DNA from: Acidobacteriota bacterium
GTDB taxonomy: Bacteria; Acidobacteriota; Thermoanaerobaculia; Gp7-AA8
DNA: 5,152 nucleotides
NCBI GenBank assembly: GCA_003223695.1
Contig: QHVY01000052.1
Location: forward strand, 12,017-17,168
Direction: 5' to 3'
Both the position numbers and the translations under genes were made by a program. The notes below the pieces were generated by a model that saw only the letters and a program-made list of their open reading frames with translations, had not been told where the DNA came from and did not search any database. Each line of letters opens with the position of its first letter. Positions within the stretch are counted from its first letter, which is position 1. Positions 1 to 5,152 of the stretch are shown here, piece after piece.

Positions 1-2718
1 GGCTTCCAGCGCGTAGAGTGTCTGATTCGGGACGAGCGGCACGCGGTGGCCGGCGACGATCTCGTGCTCGCGCAGCACCGCGGCGGAAATCCCGCGCGCG
101 ACGTCCTTCCAAACCACTTTGATGCGCAGGTGCTCCGGCCGAACGTAGTCGAGCTTGAGATCGTCGGCGCTCACGCCGCGCGCGATTGCAAATCGCTCCA
201 GCCACTTGGGAATGCGATCCCATCCGGAGCGCGGCGGCCAGAGCATCCACGATGCGCCAGTCACTCGGCCGCCGGCGAGATCGCGGCCACGGACGCAGCG
301 AGCGACGAATCGCAGCGGAATCTTCAGGCCGTCCGTGGTCTCGACCGTGTCGCCATGAATCGTTCTGACGTCGAGGAAAAACGCGGTGTTGTCGCCGCTC
401 TTCACGCCCATCACCGGCCGTCGCCGCAGTGATTCCTGAAGCGGCGGATGCTCGCGATAGATCCGCGCGACGATGTCGAAGATTTCTGCCGGCAGCAGCG
501 ACCATTCCGATCCGGCCACCGATAGCGCCTGCTGCGGAATCGAATACGTTTGACCGTTCGCCGTCACCTGAACGGCACTCGACGGCCGGCGTTTCGAAAT
601 GGTGATGCCGAGGGGGAAGGTGTCGGCGTCGAAGAGGGGGCGGGCGCGATCGGTCCAGTCGTCGAGCGCGACGATCGATAGCGATTCGGCCGCTCGGCGG
701 AGGGGCGCTGCGTATGCGGCATTCATCACTTTGGCCGGCATCAGTAGCGCAACGACTCCCGCCGGCGCTGCGAGCGCGAGCGCTCGTTCGAAAAAAACGA
801 TCGAGAGATCCGGCTGATGAAACGCCGCGTTTCGCCCGGCGGAGGCGCGGAAAAGGCGATAGCGATCGGAGTACATCCGCTTTGCGCGCGCATCGATCCG
901 TTGGTTGCGCACCCAAGGCGGATTGCCGGCGACGACATCGAAACCGCCGCGCGCCATCACTGAAGCGAAATGAATGTCGTAAGAAAAGAAATCGAGCTCG
1001 TTGTCCTCTGCACGTTTGAGCAGGTTCCGCGACTCGAGAATGCGCGCGTGCAGCTCGCGACAACGGCTCAGGTTCAGCGGCCGAATCCGGCCGAAGAGAT
1101 CCTTTTGCGGCGTGGCAATTTCCTGCAGCTCCCGCTCATCGATGTCGATCGCTTTATCCAGTAACTCCGCAGCGAGGCGCTGATCGTTGCTGCGGATCAG
1201 GCGCGCGAGAGCGGGCCGCTCCTTTTGCGGCGCGCTGCGGTAGCGCGCGATCAGATCCGATTGCGCGCGAATCGCCGCTACCCATTCGCGATAGACCTCT
1301 CCGCGACCATCGCCGAGAAAGTCGATCGGGCTGAGGAGCGAGTTGCCCTGCAGAATGTTGCGATCGAGGTTCGGCAGCGGCGGAATCGTTTCGATCGCCG
1401 CATCGCGTCGCGAAACGATCGCCAGCCAGAGCCGCAGCTCGCAGAGACGAACCGCTTCCGGCTTCAGATCGACTCCGAAGAGCGACCGCTCCACGATCGA
1501 CTGCCGATCGGCCGGCTTGCCGGTGATCGCTTCGATGCGTTTCTCGATCGCATGCAGCGCCGATAGCAGGAACGCGCCCGAGCCGCATGCCGGATCGAGA
1601 ATAGCGATCGTCTCCAGCCGCTGCAGCAGCTTCGGACCTTCGTTTCGCGCGCACCACTCGGCGATCGCCCGTTCCACCAGCACATCCACCACGCACCTCG
1701 GCGTATAAAAGCTGCCGGTCGACGCGCGCTCGTCCTCCGCCATCAGCGACTCGAATACTTTTCCGAGCATCTCCGGATCGACGTGCGTGCCTGATGAGTC
1801 GCCTTCGTCGATGGAGAACACGAATCGCTCGAAGACGCTCTCAATCACGCGCTGCATCAGCTCGTTCGGCAGATCGATGTTCGCGTGATGGAGCTCGAAC
1901 GGAGACGGCTCGAAGAGACCACCGTTCAGATACGGGATGTTGCCTAACAGGCGAGGCGGGAGATCGCGATCGCGAATTGGTGTGTTCAAACATCCGAAGA
2001 AAAGTGGTGCGAGCACTGAGCTGTAAAACGGATGTCCACTCTGCAGCGCGGCGTCGAGACGATCGACGAGAAATCGCCGCTCGCCGTTGAGCCAGCCCTT
2101 CTGCTGAATGAAATAGAGGAAGAGCAGCCGCGAGAGGATCAGCAGCGCTTGCACGGAAGTCGAGTCCGAAGTTTCGCGCGGGAATTGCGCGCGCAAAGCA
2201 TGGCCGACGTCGCGAACCGCGCTGCGAAATCGTTCGAAGAACTGTCGCGTCAGCGTCTCGCGATCGAGCGCGCGGTCGAAGAGGCGCGCGTGATCAGAGC
2301 TGCCGTTCGATGCCAGTAGATTGAGCCGATCCAGCGCGTGAAGCGAGGGATGCTGAAGATCGATATCAAGCCGCCGCAACTCGCGATTCGCCGAGAGGTC
2401 GTACAGAGCGATTTGCGCCGGAGCCCAGGCGACGAGCGCCGGCTTGCGCAGAACGTTGTATGCGCTCAAGGAGCGAAGAAATCGGAGTACGGAATCGCGC
2501 TCAGGCAGCTCGAATCCCGAGAGGAGATAAAGATCGAGCGCTTCGTTGCGCGAGGCGAGATAGAGCGTCGATGAGTCGGGCCACGCGATGTCGATCCCGG
2601 CCCTTCGCCACTCATCGGCGACGATGTTGACCGGCTCAACGGGATATCCGAGCTCCATGAGCAGCGCGAACAATTCGCAAACGGACGAGCAGGCCTGGAT
2701 GCGCGCGGCGTCGATCAC
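1..2718 (-). CDS. Eco57I-family / type IIG-like DNA adenine-N6 methyltransferase, 3' end cut off by the window
   Basis: This reading frame is open for 906 codons, from a GTG at 2718 to the left edge, with no stop. It should transfer a methyl group from S-adenosylmethionine to adenine N6 in a specific DNA site, acting in the cytoplasm. Visible motifs: STGSFYTP at residues 333-340 (motif X region), DPACGSGAF at 375-383 (motif I, cofactor binding), GVD at 415-417 (acidic motif II), GNS at 458-460 and the catalytic NPPW at 599-602. Residues about 189-210 (RLLFLYFIQQKGWL) and LNGGLFE at 264-270 are family hallmarks of large type IIG-like enzymes. From about residue 765 a TaqI/Eco57I-like target-recognition region begins (GVKSGDNTAFF, 771-781). 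The N-terminal 190 residues show no clear PD-(D/E)XK nuclease motif, so cleavage activity is uncertain. GTG is preferred because GGAG lies 7 bases upstream and the protein then begins, as expected, shortly before an LF..LMELGYP segment. An in-frame ATG at 2757 would overlap the divergent gene. It could alternatively be a methyltransferase of a larger system such as DISARM or BREX. Family confidence is high; exact type is not determined. Confidence 0.93.
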   Translation of the reverse strand, partial: MIDAARIQACSSVCELFALLMELGYPVEPVNIVADEWRRAGIDIAWPDSSTLYLASRNEALDLYLLSGFELPERDSVLRFLRSLSAYNVLRKPALVAWAPAQIALYDLSANRELRRLDIDLQHPSLHALDRLNLLASNGSSDHARLFDRALDRETLTRQFFERFRSAVRDVGHALRAQFPRETSDSTSVQALLILSRLLFLYFIQQKGWLNGERRFLVDRLDAALQSGHPFYSSVLAPLFFGCLNTPIRDRDLPPRLLGNIPYLNGGLFEPSPFELHHANIDLPNELMQRVIESVFERFVFSIDEGDSSGTHVDPEMLGKVFESLMAEDERASTGSFYTPRCVVDVLVERAIAEWCARNEGPKLLQRLETIAILDPACGSGAFLLSALHAIEKRIEAITGKPADRQSIVERSLFGVDLKPEAVRLCELRLWLAIVSRRDAAIETIPPLPNLDRNILQGNSLLSPIDFLGDGRGEVYREWVAAIRAQSDLIARYRSAPQKERPALARLIRSNDQRLAAELLDKAIDIDERELQEIATPQKDLFGRIRPLNLSRCRELHARILESRNLLKRAEDNELDFFSYDIHFASVMARGGFDVVAGNPPWVRNQRIDARAKRMYSDRYRLFRASAGRNAAFHQPDLSIVFFERALALAAPAGVVALLMPAKVMNAAYAAPLRRAAESLSIVALDDWTDRARPLFDADTFPLGITISKRRPSSAVQVTANGQTYSIPQQALSVAGSEWSLLPAEIFDIVARIYREHPPLQESLRRRPVMGVKSGDNTAFFLDVRTIHGDTVETTDGLKIPLRFVARCVRGRDLAGGRVTGASWMLWPPRSGWDRIPKWLERFAIARGVSADDLKLDYVRPEHLRIKVVWKDVARGISAAVLREHEIVAGHRVPLVPNQTLYALEA

Positions 2719-2725
2719 GAATACA

Positions 2726-2729
2726 CTCC
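2726..2729 (-). promoter_or_regulatory. Ribosome-binding site of the methyltransferase gene
   Basis: On the minus strand GGAG precedes the GTG at 2718 by 7 bases. This decides the start: the alternative in-frame ATG at 2757 is preceded by CCGCTTCAGAT, which contains no Shine-Dalgarno-like sequence. Confidence 0.6.
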
Positions 2730-2738
2730 GAGCCGCCG

Positions 2739-4370
2739 ATGACCATCCGTTGGGCATATCTGAAGCGGGTTCTGGCCGGCGCGATCTTCGGGTTGTACAT
2801 CGCGCACCTGTTGTATTTCCTCAATCCGCAGATCGACATCACGCCGGCGCGCCTGGTGACGGTGACGCTGATCTACGGTCTGATCTGCGGTCTGCTGTTC
2901 GGCAGCGCGTTGTGGTTGCTTCGGATCTTGCGCGTGAGACTCTTCGGAAAGAGCGAAGGGGGATATCGCGCGCACGGATTCGGCTTCGTCGTGCTCGCGG
3001 CGTTCATCGCCGCGGCGCTCTACTGGATGCACCTGTATGTGTTTCGAGTCGGTCTTCTGCCGATCGGCGCGGTGCGTGTGCTGGCGAAGTCGACGAATCT
3101 GATCACGTCGGCCGCCTTCGCGCTTCTGCTTCTCTGGTTTCTCGAGCGAAATGCGAATCGCCGTCAGTCGCAAATCATCTTCATCACCGGCGTGGTGCTG
3201 ATCGCCGTCTCCGCATTTTTTCTGTATGAGCGGCGCGACAGCTATCGCACCGAGAAGCAGACGATCGTTGTTGCAGACGTCGGCACCGTCGCCGGCGAGC
3301 GTCCGGTGATCGTGGTTGCCGTCCGGAATCTGCCGTACGACTGGATCCTGACGCTGACCGGCGAGGGCAGCCTGCCGTTTTTCGATCAGGCTCGGAAGAA
3401 CGCGTACTTCACGCGGCTCGAGCCGTTCCCGACCCTCAATCCAAGCGCGCTCTGGGCGTCGATCGCGACCGGGAAGCTCCCGTTTCGACACGGAGTCACC
3501 GGGCGGTTCGCTTATCGGACCGCGCTCAACGGCAGCGACCCGTCGGATCGTTTTCTCATTGTGCCGAGCGGCGTCGGATTTCGGGTGTGGGGCCTCGTGC
3601 CGCCGATCGAGCGCATCTCCGCGCAACTGCCGGCGGGCGACGCGCTTCCGCTGTGGACGTTGTTTCAGCGGGTCGCTCTTCGCGTTGCGGTGATCGACTG
3701 GCCGAACATGGGACCGCCGCCGATCGCTGCCGTTCCTCCGTCGCCGGCTGTCATTCAACGATTCAACGGATCCGGACGCGAGCGCGAGCGTATCGTGCGA
3801 GGACTCGGTGCCGACCTGACGGCCGCAGCGAGGATTCGCAGCGCCGCCTCGAATCGCGACATCGCGCTGGTCATGGGTGCGCTGAATGGATTCGAAGAGA
3901 CGCAGCGCGCGATCCACATCTTCACGAACGATCTCCCGTCGCGCTCGACGATGAAAGGGGAAGTGTTGCGCGCCTATGCCGAGCAGATCGATCTGATGCT
4001 GGCCTCGATTGCACGGCAGTTTCCCGATCATCTGCTCGTGGTTGTTTCTCCGTCCGGTCCGGTGCCGCAGCCTCTCGCAGCCACTCCGTACGCGTTGCTT
4101 CGCGATTGGATTTCCAGTCCAGATCCGGGAGCCGATGATGGATTCGTGTTGATCGCCGGCCGCGGCGTTGCGCATTCGGAGAAGCCGCTGCCCGCGGCTC
4201 CGGAAGACATCGTGCCGACCGTGCTCTACGCCGGCGGACTTCCCGTCGGACGCGACATGGATGGTCACGTGCTGACGGACGCCTTCACCGACGAGCAATT
4301 GCGCGGCAATCCGCTGTCGCTGGTGCAGACCTACGAGGCGCGACAACTGGTGGTGCGCTCTCATTCCTGA
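2739..4370 (+). CDS. Membrane-anchored alkaline-phosphatase-superfamily protein, predicted catalytically inactive
   Basis: The protein has 543 residues. Five hydrophobic segments lie at about residues 9-29, 38-62, 81-102, 119-135 and 145-163. Positive loops at 62-71 and 136-143 fit N-terminus inside, which places the C-terminal domain (about 185-543) outside the cytoplasm. That domain follows the type I phosphodiesterase/nucleotide pyrophosphatase pattern. It has a core strand ending NLPYDW (197-202), then W..IATGKLPFRHGV (239-253), WTLFQRVALRVAVIDWP (306-322) and the end motif EDIVPTVLYAGGLP with RDMDGHVL (489-512). The metal ligands are missing. No Asp follows the first strand, the usual SDHG reads SPSG (437-440), the D..H segment reads ALNGFEETQRAIH (381-393), and no His lies where the last ligand is expected. 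By spacing to TG, the nucleophile position is proline (P235). The reading frame is intact, so a non-catalytic role such as binding or scaffolding is inferred; substrate and partners are unknown. ATG 2739 puts the first membrane segment just after a short basic start, but the Shine-Dalgarno is poor. It diverges from the methyltransferase and converges on the pseudopilin. Confidence 0.88.
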   Translation: MTIRWAYLKRVLAGAIFGLYIAHLLYFLNPQIDITPARLVTVTLIYGLICGLLFGSALWLLRILRVRLFGKSEGGYRAHGFGFVVLAAFIAAALYWMHLYVFRVGLLPIGAVRVLAKSTNLITSAAFALLLLWFLERNANRRQSQIIFITGVVLIAVSAFFLYERRDSYRTEKQTIVVADVGTVAGERPVIVVAVRNLPYDWILTLTGEGSLPFFDQARKNAYFTRLEPFPTLNPSALWASIATGKLPFRHGVTGRFAYRTALNGSDPSDRFLIVPSGVGFRVWGLVPPIERISAQLPAGDALPLWTLFQRVALRVAVIDWPNMGPPPIAAVPPSPAVIQRFNGSGRERERIVRGLGADLTAAARIRSAASNRDIALVMGALNGFEETQRAIHIFTNDLPSRSTMKGEVLRAYAEQIDLMLASIARQFPDHLLVVVSPSGPVPQPLAATPYALLRDWISSPDPGADDGFVLIAGRGVAHSEKPLPAAPEDIVPTVLYAGGLPVGRDMDGHVLTDAFTDEQLRGNPLSLVQTYEARQLVVRSHS

Positions 4371-4948
4371 TTCCAGTGCCGCCGCGCTGCGTCGTATCGC
4401 AGCAGGCGCACGCGTCCGCTCGCGCCGTAAACGCGAAGCGCACAGAGCTGACCCGCGCCGTCAGTGATGTAGACCGTTCCCGACGTTGCGGAGCCTGTCG
4501 GCGAGAACGAGCAGATGGTCGACGAGCCGAACTGCACGGCGGACGCGGTGGGCAGAAGAGCATCGCCGTCCGGATCTCGAATTGTCGTGGAGAGCAGGGC
4601 GACGCCGGCGATGTTGAACTGCGGCATCAGCATCGACGGGCCCGCGTATCGGCGATCGACGCCGGACGCGATCTCGGCGCTGCGGATTCCGTTGCCGTTG
4701 CCGTCTTCGTAGAGCGAATAGACCCACGTGTTGCCGGCGCGTGTGAATTTCACGCCCGCGTGCGTGGCGCGCGTGATGGCGCGGGAGCGCACCGCCCGAA
4801 AAATCCCGCGCAGCTCCGCCGCCTCGGCTCGCATCGAAGCGTTGCGGCGATAGGTCCCGAACGCCGGCGCCGCGCAGATGGCAATAACGCCGATGATGGC
4901 CAGGACGATGAGGATCTCGAGAAGAGTGAATCCATCTGAATGACGCAT
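4361..4948 (-). CDS. GspH/FimT-type pseudopilin (prepilin-type N-terminal cleavage/methylation domain)
   Basis: The protein has 195 residues. A six-residue basic leader ending in Gly6 is followed by FTLLEILIVLAIIG, the classic prepilin peptidase site. Cleavage after Gly6 would leave Phe1 to be methylated and Glu5 (residue 11 of the precursor) in the hydrophobic helix (7-29). The helix continues into a GspH/FimT-like segment (AEAAELRGIFRAVRSRAI, about 41-58), a DGNGNGI loop (82-88) and a C-terminal strand region with SPTGSATSGTVYITD (149-163) and GASGRVRLL (175-183). Minor pseudopilins of this class prime or cap type IV pilus or type II secretion pseudopilus fibres at the inner membrane. Cys146 and Cys169 could form a disulfide. 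The start at 4948 is chosen because AAGGAGA ends 4 bases upstream and the leader is then the usual length; an in-frame ATG at 5008 would add 20 residues encoded by the palindromic repeat. No other pilus or secretion gene is visible, so pilus versus type II secretion cannot be decided. Its stop codon region overlaps the 3' end of the convergent phosphatase-like gene by 10 bases. Confidence 0.93.
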   Translation of the reverse strand: MRHSDGFTLLEILIVLAIIGVIAICAAPAFGTYRRNASMRAEAAELRGIFRAVRSRAITRATHAGVKFTRAGNTWVYSLYEDGNGNGIRSAEIASGVDRRYAGPSMLMPQFNIAGVALLSTTIRDPDGDALLPTASAVQFGSSTICSFSPTGSATSGTVYITDGAGQLCALRVYGASGRVRLLRYDAARRHWNQE

Positions 4949-4952
4949 GTGT

Positions 4953-4959
4953 TCTCCTT
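4953..4959 (-). promoter_or_regulatory. Strong ribosome-binding site of the pseudopilin gene
   Basis: The minus strand reads AAGGAGA followed by ACAC and then ATG at 4948. This near-perfect Shine-Dalgarno decides the start against the longer ATG at 5008. It begins 4 bases after the end of the 53-base palindromic element, so folding of that element in the mRNA leader could affect ribosome access (inference). Confidence 0.85.
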
Positions 4960-4963
4960 TTTC

Positions 4964-5016
4964 GGAGTGCGGCGGCTTGCCGCCGCTTTCAAAGCGGTGC
5001 CAGGGCACCGCACTCC
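4964..5016. repeat. 53-base REP-like palindromic element with cloverleaf symmetry
   Basis: The whole stretch pairs with itself. The outer arms are GGAGTGCGG (4964-4972) and CCGCACTCC (5008-5016), a perfect 9-bp inverted repeat. Between them lie, with no spare bases, CGGCTTGCCG (4973-4982), the 15-base palindrome CCGCTTTCAAAGCGG (4983-4997, centre C at 4990) and TGCCAGGGCA (4998-5007). It can alternatively fold as two 8-bp hairpins: GCGGCGGC/GCCGCCGC (4969-4986) and GCGGTGCC/GGCACCGC (4994-5011). This modular, intergenic, GC-rich architecture is like REP/BIME elements mobilised by RAYT (TnpA-REP) transposases, and similar palindromes are familiar to me from Acidobacteriota/Verrucomicrobiota-type genomes. 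Only one copy is present, so repetitiveness is inferred. It lies in the leader region of the pseudopilin gene. Confidence 0.7.
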
Positions 5017-5030
5017 AAAGGCCTCGAAAT

Positions 5031-5052
5031 GGGGCCGCCTCGCGGCGGCCCC
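5031..5052 (-). terminator. GNRA-capped GC hairpin, probable transcript end of the gene to the right
   Basis: GGGGCCGCC (5031-5039) and GGCGGCCCC (5044-5052) form a perfect 9-bp stem. Read on the minus strand the 4-base loop is GCGA, a GNRA tetraloop, which suggests the RNA made in that direction is the one that folds. It lies about 40 bases after the putative TAG at 5090-5092. The downstream tract on the minus strand is only ATTTCG, so it is not a canonical U-rich intrinsic terminator and may act as a 3'-end stabiliser or weak or Rho-assisted terminator. Confidence 0.5.
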
Positions 5053-5089
5053 GGCAGGTCGGCCGTTGTCAGGCCGTGTGGAGGTGGGA

Positions 5090-5152
5090 CTACGAAGCCT
5101 TCGAGGCGCGAGGCTTGCGCGGAGAACGAACTTTTTGCGTGAGCGTGGACTT
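5090..5152 (-). CDS. Possible basic C-terminal tail of an unidentified protein, 5' part outside the window
   Basis: On the minus strand the last 20 codons to a TAG (5090-5092) encode a Lys/Arg/Ser-rich tail containing KVRSPRKPRASKAS. Such tails occur on nucleic-acid-binding proteins, but no domain is visible and function cannot be named. The other two minus frames are also open here because of base composition, so the call rests on the amino-acid composition, the stop and the GNRA hairpin that follows the stop by about 40 bases. The gene would lie in the same direction as, and 141 bases upstream of, the pseudopilin gene. Confidence 0.42.
   Translation of the reverse strand, partial: KSTLTQKVRSPRKPRASKAS

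Larger units (their letters stand above)
4949..5089. other. Intergenic leader region between the right-edge gene and the pseudopilin
   Basis: Read towards the pseudopilin, this 141-base gap contains the GNRA hairpin, a short CGGCC/GGCCG inverted repeat (about 5059-5075), the 53-base palindromic element and the Shine-Dalgarno. I see no AT-rich -10 box or recognisable sigma-54 or sigma-70 promoter. Transcription may therefore come from read-through or from a promoter that does not match consensus. Confidence 0.5.

Noticed and set aside
46..432. Plus-strand open frame opposite the target-recognition region
   Set aside because: The minus-strand frame gives a recognisable methyltransferase continuation here; the plus product has no recognisable features.
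1101..1232. Twelve-base direct repeat CCTTTTGCGGCG at 1101-1112 and 1221-1232
   Set aside because: Both copies encode short PQK segments in the methyltransferase in the same frame; there are only two copies and no further structure, so chance is likely.
1154..1696. A 180-codon minus-strand open frame inside the methyltransferase gene
   Set aside because: It is out of frame with the methyltransferase, which has motifs I and X in this region; the alternative product is Arg/Ser/Ala-rich low-complexity sequence.
1661..1973. Two GCGATCGC octamers, the cyanobacterial HIP1 sequence
   Set aside because: Only two copies, in a gene rich in CGATCG generally; nothing else suggests a cyanobacterium.
2588..3229. 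A 213-codon plus-strand open frame across the divergent starts
   Set aside because: It overlaps the first membrane segments of the phosphatase-like protein in another frame and yields an Arg-rich product without motifs.
2715..4364. A 549-codon minus-strand open frame lying antisense to almost the whole phosphatase-like gene
   Set aside because: Its product is Arg/Asp/His-rich with no domain, membrane segment or signal, while the plus strand has clear motifs and membrane helices. It is a compositional shadow in GC-rich DNA.
2739..4370. Phosphatase-like gene as a BREX PglZ
   Set aside because: It has five membrane segments, an extracytoplasmic-facing domain and type I phosphodiesterase end motifs; no pglW, brxL, brxA or brxC-like gene is visible.
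4949..5008. A 20-residue N-terminal extension of the pseudopilin from an ATG at 5008
   Set aside because: It is encoded by the palindromic element, lacks a Shine-Dalgarno, and would make the prepilin leader longer than usual; the ATG at 4948 has an excellent ribosome-binding site.

Overview
This is a GC-rich bacterial window with tightly packed genes and strong preference for GATC/CGATCG-type words. It contains a prepilin-type protein, an alkaline-phosphatase-fold membrane protein and a hairpin-rich intergenic repeat. Together these suggest a free-living Gram-negative-type bacterium. The style resembles Acidobacteriota, Verrucomicrobiota or related uncultivated lineages. That placement is an impression from gene style and the repeat, not a demonstrated assignment.

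Layout. (1) Positions 1-2718, minus strand: the first 906 codons of a large DNA adenine-N6 methyltransferase of the Eco57I / type IIG restriction-modification kind. The target-recognition region and stop lie beyond the left edge. (2) Positions 2739-4370, plus strand: a 543-residue protein with five predicted membrane segments and a C-terminal alkaline-phosphatase-superfamily domain that has lost essentially all recognisable metal ligands, so a probable pseudoenzyme. It is divergent from the methyltransferase with only 20 bases between start codons. (3) Positions 4361-4948, minus strand: a GspH/FimT-type pseudopilin with a textbook prepilin signal. It converges on the phosphatase-like gene with a 10-base overlap of the 3' ends. 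(4) Positions 4949-5089: an intergenic stretch holding a 53-base, fully self-complementary palindromic element and a separate 9-bp GNRA-capped hairpin. (5) Positions 5090-5152, minus strand: probably the basic C-terminal tail of another gene that continues to the right.

How the genes relate. The methyltransferase looks like a genome-defence gene sitting among ordinary envelope genes; no other defence gene is visible. A methyltransferase beside an alkaline-phosphatase-fold gene superficially recalls the PglX/PglZ pair of BREX. However, the phosphatase-like domain here is membrane-anchored, predicted to face outside, and most like the type I phosphodiesterase family, so BREX is not supported. 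The pseudopilin may be transcribed from its own weak promoter or by read-through from the gene to its right; no clear promoter is visible. The items most worth a second look are the symmetric palindromic element just upstream of the pseudopilin ribosome-binding site and the intact but apparently metal-free phosphatase-fold protein.
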